NCBI GenBank assembly: GCA_019623805.1
Contig: CP053680.1
Span: 3,512,001-3,576,000, forward strand
Direction: 5' to 3'
DNA length: 64,000 nucleotides
Source: Gammaproteobacteria bacterium (ex Lamellibrachia satsuma)
GTDB taxonomy: Bacteria > Pseudomonadota > Gammaproteobacteria > Chromatiales > Chromatiaceae
The notes under the pieces are model-generated. The model made no database searches and was not told the DNA's origin. It saw nothing but the letters and a program-made list of their open reading frames with translations. Position 1 is the stretch's first letter, and each line of letters begins with the position of its first letter. The translations under genes were made by a program, and so were the position numbers. Below, one piece after another: positions 24,306 to 33,291 of this stretch.

Positions 24306-25232
24306 ATGAGTGGAATTGTGTTGAATTCTGTGAAACAGACAGAAAAAAAACGGGCTGCGGCCGATGGTAGTGATGTACTGCCTGAAAATGGCAAGTTCTC
24401 AGGCTTTGGGGGCTGGCTGCTTACGCTATTCGTTACGTTAGTGCTCTATTCTGGCTGGATCAACCGCGATGAGCTGATCCTGACACCTGAAGAGGGACTG
24501 GGGTATGCGCTCGGCATCGTCGGCGGAAGCATGATGCTGCTGCTGCTGCTCTATTCGTTGCGTAAACGAGTTGGGTGGATGAAGCGGTTTCTCACCGTGA
24601 AATTCTGGTTTCGTTTCCATATGTTAATGGGTGTGCTTGGCCCGACTCTGGTGATGCTTCACAGCAATTTTCACCTCGGTTCGCTCAACGGTCGGGTGGC
24701 CTTGTTCAGCATGATTACCGTGGCGATCAGCGGCCTGGCGGGCCGTTTTGTCTATTCCAGGATTCACTATGGTCTCCATGGCGGCAAAATAAAATTCGAC
24801 AGACTGAAGTCGGATTCCGAGTTGTTGACCCGCAAGCTTGGCCGGTTGTTCGAACTGGCGCCAGGGACCAAAGAACGCCTGGCCCGGTTCGAAGGGCGGG
24901 TTGTCAACGTGCAGGAAAGCCTGTTCAAGAGCTTCATCAACTGGCTGCGCATCCGTATAGAAGCCCCTTTACTCTACAAGCACATCCAAAGGGAGTTTAA
25001 CCGACAGCTGAAGCAGTCTGCCCGGGAATTGAATTGGAAGCCACAGCGAACCCGCAGCTATAGAAAAACCGTAAGGTTGCTCATCAGTACGCACAAGCGA
25101 GCCTCGGTTCGGATTCTCGAACTGCATTTTTATGAGCGTCTCTTTTCCCTGTGGCATGTCCTGCATCTGCCACTGTTTTTCATGATGTTGGTGACTGGAG
25201 TCATCCATATCTATGCAGTCCACACTTACTGA
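24306..25232 (+). CDS. Cytochrome b-like integral membrane protein
   Basis: The protein has 308 residues and about five hydrophobic segments: GGWLLTLFVTLVLYSGWI, GLGYALGIVGGSMMLLLLLY, the MLMGVLGPTLVML region, LFSMITVAISGLAG, and a last one near LHLPLFFMMLVTGVIHIY. Histidines placed to bind haem b occur in RFHMLMG, MLHSNFH, LWHVLH and VIHIYAVH. Between helices four and five lies a long basic cytoplasmic-type stretch (about 155-265). No close named family is recognised; the plan suits a cytochrome b561/ferric-reductase-like quinol or electron-transfer subunit. It heads the unit with the two multihaem cytochromes. The next frame overlaps or follows its stop closely. Confidence 0.75.
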   Translation: MSGIVLNSVKQTEKKRAAADGSDVLPENGKFSGFGGWLLTLFVTLVLYSGWINRDELILTPEEGLGYALGIVGGSMMLLLLLYSLRKRVGWMKRFLTVKFWFRFHMLMGVLGPTLVMLHSNFHLGSLNGRVALFSMITVAISGLAGRFVYSRIHYGLHGGKIKFDRLKSDSELLTRKLGRLFELAPGTKERLARFEGRVVNVQESLFKSFINWLRIRIEAPLLYKHIQREFNRQLKQSARELNWKPQRTRSYRKTVRLLISTHKRASVRILELHFYERLFSLWHVLHLPLFFMMLVTGVIHIYAVHTY

Positions 25233-25264
25233 GAGAGAGCCTTGACCGGTTCAGTGACATCGTT

Positions 25265-26833
25265 TTGCGGCTTCCATATACCTTTATTCTGCTGATGTTT
25301 GCTTTCGTGCCAAATACAACCGTCCAGGCCTTTGGGGTTTTCGATCGTCTGTTGATGCCAGGTGACGTGATTGAGGGACATGCAGCGTTCGAGGATGAGT
25401 GCGAAAAATGCCACGAAAAGCTTGAACAGAAAAAACAGAGTCAGCTCTGCCTTGGCTGCCATGACCATGCAAATATCGCCAGTGATATTAAGTTGAAGGA
25501 GGGTTACCACGGTCGCAAGGCGCAACCCGACAAGGTCGCCTGCAAGCACTGTCATACTGACCATAAGGGGCGCGGCGCACGGGTGGTATTGTTCGACGAG
25601 GGCTCCTTTCTGCACGAAGCGGCGGATTTCAAACTGAAAGGGCTGCACAAACAGGTTCCATGTAACTCCAGTCATGAACAGGGCAAAAAGTATTTTGTAG
25701 AGTTTTCCTTATGTGTCGACTGCCACAAGGAGGCCGATCCTCATCGCGGCGGTCTGGGTGAGAAGTGCGATAAATGTCATGTGGAGCGTGGTTGGAAGCA
25801 TTTTGATTTCGATCACAACAAAGACACCGAATACAAGCTCGAAGGCAAGCACCAGGATCTCAAGTGCAAGATCTGCCACCCCAGTGAGCGTTATAAGAAG
25901 ACACCTAAGGAGTGTCATCTTTGTCATCAGATCAATGACATCCATGGCGGGCAGTTTGGTGAAAAGTGCAAGGAGTGTCACACCACCGAGAAGTGGAACG
26001 AAGTCAGGTTCGATCACGACCGCGATACCAAATACAAGCTTCAATACCGGCATCGCAAGCTTGCTTGCAACAGTTGCCACAAGGAGCCTCTATACAAGAA
26101 AAAACTGGAAAAGGATTGTTACACCTGCCACCGCCTGGATGATGTGCATCGAGGTGTAAACGGCAAGGAGTGTCAAAACTGCCATTCCACCAAGGGGTGG
26201 GCTGAGGTTGGTTTCGATCACGCAAAAGATACTAAATTCATCCTTGACGGCCGCCATAAAAAATTGCCCTGCGAGGCCTGTCATACCGCTGCGCAGAAAG
26301 AGAAACAGGCGTTGGAAAGCACCTGCATTGCCTGTCATGCCGATGATGACGTGCACAAGGAGCAACAGGGCAAGGCGTGTGTCCGGTGCCACAACACCGA
26401 TGGCTGGGACGCAAAAGTTTTTTTCGACCACGATCTGACCCGTTTCCCCTTAATCGGCCAGCACAACGCGCTGGCCTGTGAAGAGTGCCATCTCTCCAGC
26501 GAATACAAGGATGAGAAGACCGAGTGTGTCGCCTGCCACTTCGGTGATGACTCGCACAAAGGCCGTTTGTCGGAGCGGTGTGAAACGTGCCATTCACCGA
26601 ACGGATGGACGATCTGGATGTTCGATCATAATGCTCAAACCGAATTTAAGCTCGAAGGCAGCCACGAAGGGCTGAACTGCCATGCCTGTCACCGGGAAAA
26701 AATCTCGGATAAAAAGTTGGGCCAGGATTGTTACACCTGTCATCGGCAGCAAGATAAACACCGCGGAGCCTACGGCAGAAAATGCAAACGCTGCCATAAC
26801 AGCAACTCCTTCAGTGAAGTGAAAATGAAATGA
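25265..26833 (+). CDS. Periplasmic multihaem cytochrome c (20 CxxCH motifs)
   Basis: I count 20 CxxCH motifs, with a further CNSSH near 25,660-25,675 that looks like a haem site that lost its second Cys. Repeated blocks pair a GW-x-FDH or FDHDRDT segment with CxxCH pairs, as in cytochrome c3/c7-type proteins; the FDH and DD-x-H histidines could be distal ligands. The open frame goes back to 25,151 inside the upstream gene, but TTG 25,265 gives a clean signal peptide (LPYTFILLMFAFVPNTTVQA). The start is uncertain. It is likely the periplasmic relay between the membrane cytochrome b and the larger cytochrome downstream, whose ATG overlaps this stop as ATGA at 26,830. Confidence 0.85.
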   Translation: MRLPYTFILLMFAFVPNTTVQAFGVFDRLLMPGDVIEGHAAFEDECEKCHEKLEQKKQSQLCLGCHDHANIASDIKLKEGYHGRKAQPDKVACKHCHTDHKGRGARVVLFDEGSFLHEAADFKLKGLHKQVPCNSSHEQGKKYFVEFSLCVDCHKEADPHRGGLGEKCDKCHVERGWKHFDFDHNKDTEYKLEGKHQDLKCKICHPSERYKKTPKECHLCHQINDIHGGQFGEKCKECHTTEKWNEVRFDHDRDTKYKLQYRHRKLACNSCHKEPLYKKKLEKDCYTCHRLDDVHRGVNGKECQNCHSTKGWAEVGFDHAKDTKFILDGRHKKLPCEACHTAAQKEKQALESTCIACHADDDVHKEQQGKACVRCHNTDGWDAKVFFDHDLTRFPLIGQHNALACEECHLSSEYKDEKTECVACHFGDDSHKGRLSERCETCHSPNGWTIWMFDHNAQTEFKLEGSHEGLNCHACHREKISDKKLGQDCYTCHRQQDKHRGAYGRKCKRCHNSNSFSEVKMK

Positions 26834-29800
26834 TTATTGCGATAAACGCAAATGGTGGGACTAGTCTAATGGCAAAGGTAAAACTGATGAGAAGCAGATC
26901 GATCGGCAGAATGGTGACGATGCTGCTCCTTACCCTCTCTCTGACAGCATTTCAGACTGTTTGGAACAGTGCGTCTGCTGCTGAGTCCTTCGATCATTTT
27001 ATGACCGGTTTTCCCCTGACTGGCGGTCACAAGCGGGTCGAGTGCGAACAGTGCCACACCAATGCCATCTTCAAAGGGACGCCCACCCGCTGCGCGAGCT
27101 GCCATAACGGCGCCCGGGCGGAAGGCAAGGGGGCGAACCATATCAAGAGCGAAGATACCTGCGATAACTGCCATACTTCGTCAACGTGGCGGGTAGCCCG
27201 TTTCGATCACGGCAGTGTCACAGATGCATGTGAACGTTGCCACGACGGGGGCAAAGCTGCGGGCAAGACGGTTGCCCACATAAGTACTACCAACAACTGC
27301 CAGTTCTGTCACTCATCCTTCAGTTGGCGCAAGGTTCGAAGGGTCGACCATGTGGCAGTTCTTGGTGCCTGTAGTAGCTGCCATAACGGAAGTAGTGCGC
27401 TGGGCAAGGGCGGCGACCACCCGCAGACCACTGCACAGTGCGATACCTGCCATTCCACCGGTCGGTGGGGGATCGCCAAGCTCGATCACACCCAACTTGA
27501 CACCGCTTCCTGTACACGTTGCCACAATGGCGCCAAGGCCACCGGCAAACCGGGCAGACACATCAGGACTACCGAACAATGCGATACCTGCCACACGACC
27601 CAGACTTGGCGTGGCGGCGTCTTTGATCATGCCAATGTTGCCGGTACCTGCTCCTCCTGCCACAACAGCGTCAATGCAACCGGCAAGGGCGGTAAACATA
27701 TCAAGACCACTGCCCAGTGCGACACCTGTCATACGACTCAGACATGGCTTGGCGGCAGCTTTGACCATGCTGACGCAGCGGGTAGCTGCAGCTCCTGTCA
27801 CAATGGGGCGAATGCCACCGGCAAGCATTCCACGCATATAGTAACGGCGGGACAGTGTGACACTTGTCACACGACCCAGACCTGGCGTGGCGGCAGATTT
27901 GATCACGCTAATACTACAGGTAGCTGTAGCTCCTGCCATAATGGGGCGAACGCCGCCGGCAAGCACTCCACACACATAACAACGGTGGAACAGTGCGATA
28001 CCTGCCACACGACGCAAACCTGGCGTACCGGTACCTTTGATCATGCCAATGTCACCGGCACCTGCAGCTCCTGCCATAACGGCAGCAGCGCCACCGGCAA
28101 GCACGGCTCTCATGTGACCACGGCTTCCCAGTGCGACACCTGCCATATATCGACCAAGGCCTGGACCTCGATCAACTTCAGGCACGAGAATGCCGCCGGC
28201 AGGTGCTCCAGCTGTCATAATGGTATTACTTCAGCCGGTAAGAGTGCCGGCCATGTGAATACCGCTGCCCAGTGTGATGTCTGCCATACTTCGGAGGCGA
28301 ACTGGAAGAGCGTTCGCTTCGATCATGGGAGTGTGAGCGGTACCTGCTCCAGCTGTCACAATGGTTCCACTGCGACTGGCAAACACTCAGGGCATGTTCA
28401 GACCAGTGGCGAATGCAGTCGTTGTCATATCTCCAACTCGAATTGGACCAGCGTGCGTTTCGACCACGGTGCGGCAAATGGCTCCTGCAACACCTGTCAC
28501 AACGGGACGACGGCCACCGGCAAGAACTCCAGTCATGTGCAGACCACCGCCCAATGCGACTCCTGCCACACTTCCCAGACCTCCTGGAGCAGTGTGCGCT
28601 TTGATCACAGCAACGTGACCGGCAGTTGTGCAACGTGTCACAACGGTTCCACCGCTACCGGCAAGCACAGCACTCACATCCAGACAACTGCTGCCTGCGA
28701 TACCTGTCATACCACCACTACAACCTGGCTCGTGGGCACCTTCCGCCACGATGGCGTGGCAGGAACCTGTAGCAGCTGTCACAACGGCACATCGGCTACG
28801 GGTAAACACTCCAGCCATGTCTTAACCACTGGCCAGTGCGATAGCTGCCATATATCGACCAACGCCTGGAATACAGTGCGCTTCGATCACGGCCTGGTCT
28901 CCGGCAGCTGTGCGAGTTGTCATAATGGCACCACGGCAACCGGTAAACACAGTGGCCATGTGCAGACCACTGCCGGCTGCGAAACTTGCCACATCTCACA
29001 GACGGGCTGGACCGCAGTGCGTTTTGATCACGCCGGAGTTTCGGGCAGCTGTGCGACTTGCCACAACGGCACTACTGCCACCGGCAAACACAGCGCCCAT
29101 GTGCAGACCACTGCTGGTTGTGAAACCTGCCATATCTCACAGACGGGCTGGACCGCAGTGCGTTTTGACCACGCGGGAGTCACCGGGAGTTGCGCGAGCT
29201 GCCACAATGGCACTACCGCCACCGGCAAGCACAGTGGTCATGTGCAGACCACTGCCGGCTGCGATACCTGCCATATCTCGCAGACGGGCTGGACCGCGGT
29301 GCGTTTTGATCACGCTGGAGTTACCGGCAGCTGCGCGAGCTGCCACAACGGCACTACTGCCACCGGCAAACACAGCGCCCATGTGCAGACAACCGCAGGC
29401 TGCGAAACCTGCCATATCTCGCAGACCGGCTGGACTGCAGTGCGTTTTGACCATGCCGGAGTCACCGGTAGTTGTGCAAGCTGCCATAACGGCACCACTG
29501 CCACCGGCAAGCACAGTGGTCATGTGCAGACCACCGCAGGTTGCGATACCTGCCATATCTCACAGACGAGCTGGAGCGCGGTAAGGTTTGACCACGCCGG
29601 AGTCACCGGCAGCTGTGCGAGCTGCCATAACGGCACTACTGCCACCGGCAAGCACAGCAGCCATATACAGACGACTGCCGGCTGCGAAACCTGCCATATC
29701 TCACAGACGAGCTGGAGCGCGGTAAGGTTTGACCACGCCGGAGTCACCGGCAGCTGTGCGAGCTGCCACAACGGTACTACCGCCACCGGCAAACACAGCA

Positions 29801-30459
29801 GTCATATCCAGACCACTGCCGGTTGCGATACCTGCCATATCTCTCAGGCGAGCTGGACTGCGGTGCGTTTTGATCACGGAGGAGTTACGGGAACTTGCCA
29901 GAGCTGCCACAACGGCACCACCGCCACCGGCAAGCACAGCAGTCACGTCCAGACCACGGCGGCTTGCGATAGCTGTCACCTGTCGCAAACTACCTGGACT
30001 TCGGTGCGCTTCGATCACAATACGGTGACCGGCAGCTGTTCCACCTGTCACAACGGCAATCAGGCGGAAGGCAAGCATGCCGGTCATTTCCAGACCACGC
30101 AGCAGTGCGATAGTTGTCACCGTACCACCGGTTGGCTGCCGACCCTGGTCTATCGCCATAACTCGGGAAGTTATCCGGGTGATCATCGTTCCAACCTGGC
30201 CTGTACAACCTGCCATCAGAGCAACAGTCAGGTGGTGACCTGGCGTAACGCAGGTTATGCTCCCGACTGTGCGGGTTGCCACGCCGGGGATTACGAATCG
30301 GGTCCGCACAAGAAGCACGAGAACCCCGACCGCAAGTATACGGTTACCGAACTCCGTAACTGCAGCGGCCCTTGTCATATCTATACTGACAGTTCAATGT
30401 CTACGATAAAGGAGTACAGACAGCGTGAGCATAGAGTGAGCGACGGGGATTTCGATTAA
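26830..30459 (+). CDS. Giant multihaem cytochrome c (47 CxxCH plus one CxxxCH)
   Basis: The protein has 1209 residues. A signal peptide (MVTMLLLTLSLTAFQTVWNSASA) is followed by 47 CxxCH motifs I counted and a final variant CSGPCH near the C-terminus. The core is a 47-residue (141 bp) di-haem unit: CETCHISQTGW, VRFDHAGV, SCASCHNGTTATGKHS, then H-x-QTT. Extra His in FDH, GKH and S-x-H supply candidate distal ligands. No transmembrane segment follows the signal, so it acts in the periplasm or outside the cell, as a long electron wire. ATG 26,830 overlaps the previous stop as ATGA; ATG 26,869, with ggtggga upstream, is an equally good start. A beta-barrel outer-membrane gene follows after 170 bases. 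Confidence 0.92.
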   Translation: MIIAINANGGTSLMAKVKLMRSRSIGRMVTMLLLTLSLTAFQTVWNSASAAESFDHFMTGFPLTGGHKRVECEQCHTNAIFKGTPTRCASCHNGARAEGKGANHIKSEDTCDNCHTSSTWRVARFDHGSVTDACERCHDGGKAAGKTVAHISTTNNCQFCHSSFSWRKVRRVDHVAVLGACSSCHNGSSALGKGGDHPQTTAQCDTCHSTGRWGIAKLDHTQLDTASCTRCHNGAKATGKPGRHIRTTEQCDTCHTTQTWRGGVFDHANVAGTCSSCHNSVNATGKGGKHIKTTAQCDTCHTTQTWLGGSFDHADAAGSCSSCHNGANATGKHSTHIVTAGQCDTCHTTQTWRGGRFDHANTTGSCSSCHNGANAAGKHSTHITTVEQCDTCHTTQTWRTGTFDHANVTGTCSSCHNGSSATGKHGSHVTTASQCDTCHISTKAWTSINFRHENAAGRCSSCHNGITSAGKSAGHVNTAAQCDVCHTSEANWKSVRFDHGSVSGTCSSCHNGSTATGKHSGHVQTSGECSRCHISNSNWTSVRFDHGAANGSCNTCHNGTTATGKNSSHVQTTAQCDSCHTSQTSWSSVRFDHSNVTGSCATCHNGSTATGKHSTHIQTTAACDTCHTTTTTWLVGTFRHDGVAGTCSSCHNGTSATGKHSSHVLTTGQCDSCHISTNAWNTVRFDHGLVSGSCASCHNGTTATGKHSGHVQTTAGCETCHISQTGWTAVRFDHAGVSGSCATCHNGTTATGKHSAHVQTTAGCETCHISQTGWTAVRFDHAGVTGSCASCHNGTTATGKHSGHVQTTAGCDTCHISQTGWTAVRFDHAGVTGSCASCHNGTTATGKHSAHVQTTAGCETCHISQTGWTAVRFDHAGVTGSCASCHNGTTATGKHSGHVQTTAGCDTCHISQTSWSAVRFDHAGVTGSCASCHNGTTATGKHSSHIQTTAGCETCHISQTSWSAVRFDHAGVTGSCASCHNGTTATGKHSSHIQTTAGCDTCHISQASWTAVRFDHGGVTGTCQSCHNGTTATGKHSSHVQTTAACDSCHLSQTTWTSVRFDHNTVTGSCSTCHNGNQAEGKHAGHFQTTQQCDSCHRTTGWLPTLVYRHNSGSYPGDHRSNLACTTCHQSNSQVVTWRNAGYAPDCAGCHAGDYESGPHKKHENPDRKYTVTELRNCSGPCHIYTDSSMSTIKEYRQREHRVSDGDFD
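27540..30060 (+). repeat. 141-bp di-haem coding repeats
   Basis: Units of 141 bp, each coding for two haem motifs, recur along the cytochrome gene. From about 28,900 to 29,850 seven successive units are nearly identical at the DNA level, while those at both ends are diverged. This suggests growth from the middle of the gene by unit duplication. Confidence 0.85.
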
Positions 30460-30629
30460 CGATGAATCTCGGGTGTGGTTTCCAAGGAATGGTCCACGGC
30501 CCGTTGCGTTATATTCTACAATTCAGTAATTGGCCGGGAGGCTGGTGAATCTTCGCCAAGTGATTCATCGCCTCCCGAGGTTTGTATTGAACCAACCTGT
30601 TTCCAAAACAATAATAGACAAGGTATGTA

Positions 30630-33149
30630 ATGAAAAAAATAGCGGGAAAGTTCTGGGCAGCCACTCTGTTGATGCTGTTGTCGCTATCGATAACCACCGG
30701 AGCCATGGCCAAGTCGCGGGTTATGGATCGGATCGATGCAGGGTTCGGGGAGGAGGAGAATCGGATCTCGATCTTTTTCAATGTCCCCGTACGTGTGGTC
30801 AGCGATCTGGTGAACAGTGCCAGAAGCGAGATTGCGATTCGCGTGAAACCGGTTGTCACTCCGGGTACGGAAGAGGAATTTCTCACCGGTGACGAGACCC
30901 TCTCCTGGAAGCCGAGCGCCGAGATCCCACTGGAGCGGGTCGTCTTCACTGGGCAGCTGATCGGCAACTCCACCATGTTGCTCTCATTTTCTACCTCGGT
31001 TGGTGAGTATGAGATCACCCAGGGTAAAGGCTTTTTCTCGATTTCTGTGCTGCTGAAAAAGGAGAAAAAGGTTGAAAGCATAAAGCTTGAGGAGCCGAAG
31101 GGGGGGCCGCTGTTCGATGTGCCGCCCACGGAGATTCCGGCAGTTTCCGAACTTCCTGCCGTTGTAGTTCCGCCGGGGGAAAAGCCGCAATTCGTGGACG
31201 GAGACTTTGCCCTGAACCTGCACTCACAGCAGCAGCCGATCGATTTTAAAAAGGTAGCGCCTGTGCCTGTGCCAACGAGACGGCGGCTCTATACCACGCA
31301 GACGGAGGTCAACGACCAGCAGTGGTACCGGCTGCGTCTGGGTTTCTTCCGATCTGCTGCCGAGGCGGAACGGTTCAAAAAGGAGATCCGTCACTTCTAT
31401 CCCAGTAGTTGGGTGGACCGGGTATCGGCCGAAGAGAAGGCCCGTATTCACGGGGACACCAGTGCGCCACCGGAAGCGGGGGAGGCACCGTTGATGTTAC
31501 CGAAACAGGAGGTGAAACCGGTTCCGGAACGGCTTGCCCGGATGATGGAGAAAGCCAGGGAGATCATGACCGCTCAGGATTATCCAAAAGCTATCCGCAT
31601 GCTGACGGCGGTCCTGGAGGAAGCGGACAATCTATTTGCCAAGGAGGCGCTCGAATTGCTTGGTCTGGCGCGGGAGCGTAATGGTCAGATTGCACATGCC
31701 AAGGCAGAGTACCGCCGTTACCTGGAGCAGTATCCCGAGGGTCCGGACTCTGTGCGGGTGAACCAGCGTCTCGTCGGCCTGGTTTCGGCGGCTGAGCAAC
31801 CCAAGGAGAAGCTGCGCGAGCCCACCCGGGCAGTTGCCGCGGAGCGGGAAGCGGAGTGGGAGATTTTCGGCAGTTTTTTTCAGTCCTATCAGCGGGACGG
31901 CATCGAGAGTGAATTCGTTGACGATGACGAGAGTGTCACCCGCTCTCAGGTCAATAACAGCATCGATCTGAGTGTGCGTCGTTCCAGTGCCGACGTCGAC
32001 ATGCGGGTGCAATTGAACGGCTCCTATGACGTCGATCTGTTGGACGGTGGATCGGGCAACGAGGAAGCGCTGACCGATGCTTTTTTCGAGGTGGAACGAC
32101 GCGCCGAAGGCCTGGTCGGGCGTTTCGGCCGCCAACGCTTCCGTTCGAGCGGTATCCTCAACCGGTTTGACGGGGGCGTCATCGGTTATCAGTTCTCCGA
32201 GGACATCAGGCTTAACGTCTATTCGGGTATCCCGGTGGAGAAGTCCAGCGATGTCTTTATCCGCGACGACAAGTGGTTCGTCGGCGGAAATGCAGAGCTG
32301 GCCTCACTCTTCTACGATATCGACTTCACCCTGTTCGCCATCGAGCAACGGGTCGATCACCTGGTGGACCGCAGGGCAGTGGGCGGTGAGGCACGCTATT
32401 TTGACGATCAACGCTCGTTCTTCGGCCTGGTGGATTACGATATCTTCCATAATCGGCTGTCGACCTTTCTGGCGCAGACCAACTGGACGCTGAACAGTGA
32501 TACCCAGCTCTACTTCAATTATGACTATCGCACCAGTCCGATCCTGACCACTTTCAATGCCCTGCAGGGGCAGACCCTGGAGACCATCGAGGAACTCGGT
32601 CAGACCTATACCGATGACGAGATCTACGCCCTGGCCGAGGATCGCTCTGCCCGCAGCCATGTGGTTTCTCTGGGTGGTACGCACTCACTGGCCGAAGATT
32701 TTCAGCTCAGTGGCGATCTCACCATCTCCAATGTGGGTGATACACCGGCATCAGGGGGGGTGGAAGCGACGCCTTCGACCGGGAATGAGTTTTTCTATAC
32801 CTTACAGGTACTCAAGAATAATCTGTTGAAGGAGGGGGATATCGGTATCCTAAGTCTGCGCTATTCAGATGCCAGTACCTCCAACACCTATTCCATCAGC
32901 GCCAACAGCCGTTACCCGATTACCTCTCTCTGGAGAATCAACCCACGGCTCAATCTCTCGTACCGCGACAATAACGATGGTGGAACCCGTATCACTGCCG
33001 GCGGCACCCTGCAGGCGGACTACCGCTTCAGAAGCGATCTGGTGTTCGAGATGGAGGGTGGCGGCAACTGGCATAAAGAGGAGACCTTGCTGTCCACCGA
33101 TTCCTTTCTCGATTACTTTTTCTCTGCTGGATATCGCTGGAGTTTCTAA
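30630..33149 (+). CDS. Outer-membrane beta-barrel protein with SPOR and TPR-like regions
   Basis: The protein has 839 residues. A signal peptide (FWAATLLMLLSLSITTGAMA) is followed by an AMIN-like beta stretch (about 35-150), a proline-rich linker, a SPOR-like segment (WYRLRLGFFRSAAEAERFKKEI, about 232-275) and TPR-like helices (about 305-395). From about 410 to the C-terminal aromatic YRWSF the sequence alternates as in beta-barrel strands. The ATG has aagg eight bases upstream. Following the two multihaem cytochromes, it is a good candidate for the porin sheath of an electron conduit, much as MtrB/PioB-type porins go with their cytochromes, though I see no sequence match to those families. 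SPOR domains bind septal peptidoglycan in other proteins. It probably has its own promoter in 30,460-30,629, or is read through from the cytochrome genes. Confidence 0.75.
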   Translation: MKKIAGKFWAATLLMLLSLSITTGAMAKSRVMDRIDAGFGEEENRISIFFNVPVRVVSDLVNSARSEIAIRVKPVVTPGTEEEFLTGDETLSWKPSAEIPLERVVFTGQLIGNSTMLLSFSTSVGEYEITQGKGFFSISVLLKKEKKVESIKLEEPKGGPLFDVPPTEIPAVSELPAVVVPPGEKPQFVDGDFALNLHSQQQPIDFKKVAPVPVPTRRRLYTTQTEVNDQQWYRLRLGFFRSAAEAERFKKEIRHFYPSSWVDRVSAEEKARIHGDTSAPPEAGEAPLMLPKQEVKPVPERLARMMEKAREIMTAQDYPKAIRMLTAVLEEADNLFAKEALELLGLARERNGQIAHAKAEYRRYLEQYPEGPDSVRVNQRLVGLVSAAEQPKEKLREPTRAVAAEREAEWEIFGSFFQSYQRDGIESEFVDDDESVTRSQVNNSIDLSVRRSSADVDMRVQLNGSYDVDLLDGGSGNEEALTDAFFEVERRAEGLVGRFGRQRFRSSGILNRFDGGVIGYQFSEDIRLNVYSGIPVEKSSDVFIRDDKWFVGGNAELASLFYDIDFTLFAIEQRVDHLVDRRAVGGEARYFDDQRSFFGLVDYDIFHNRLSTFLAQTNWTLNSDTQLYFNYDYRTSPILTTFNALQGQTLETIEELGQTYTDDEIYALAEDRSARSHVVSLGGTHSLAEDFQLSGDLTISNVGDTPASGGVEATPSTGNEFFYTLQVLKNNLLKEGDIGILSLRYSDASTSNTYSISANSRYPITSLWRINPRLNLSYRDNNDGGTRITAGGTLQADYRFRSDLVFEMEGGGNWHKEETLLSTDSFLDYFFSAGYRWSF

Positions 33150-33164
33150 CAGCGATAATTGACT

Positions 33165-33289
33165 ACCCGGCAGCTTGCCGCGAAGAGGCAGTAGGAGCGG
33201 CGCCACCGCCGCGATTTATCTATCAACGGAGTCATCGCGGCGGGGCGCCGCTCCTACAATTTAATGTCCCGTCTGCCTGAAGCCGGGTG
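33165..33289. repeat. Nested palindromic REP-like element (outer and inner modules)
   Basis: The outer arms cccggcagcttgcc and cctgaagccggg flank an inner palindrome at 33,191-33,257 (gtaggagcggcgcc ... ggcgccgctcctac), with caatttaatgtcccgtctgc on the right. It sits between convergent genes and can fold into long hairpins. The outer module alone occurs at 42,693 and the inner alone at 15,575. Confidence 0.8.
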
Positions 33290-33291
33290 GT

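Noticed and set aside
25151..25264. Extended N-terminus of the 20-haem cytochrome from ATG 25,151
   Set aside because: It would overlap the cytochrome b gene by 82 bases and put 38 non-conserved residues before the signal peptide.
28900..29850. Regular 141-bp repeats resembling a CRISPR array
   Set aside because: Unit length is far too long, there are no unique spacers, and the repeats are coding in one continuous frame.
27313..30378. Long antisense frames across the multihaem cytochrome gene (up to 301 residues)
   Set aside because: They mirror the 141-bp repeat on the other strand and show no conserved motif or ribosome-binding site.
30460..30629. Possible sigma-54 site (tggtccacggcccgttgcg) before the outer-membrane barrel gene
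   Set aside because: The GG and GC are not at the required 10-base spacing and the -24 box does not match.
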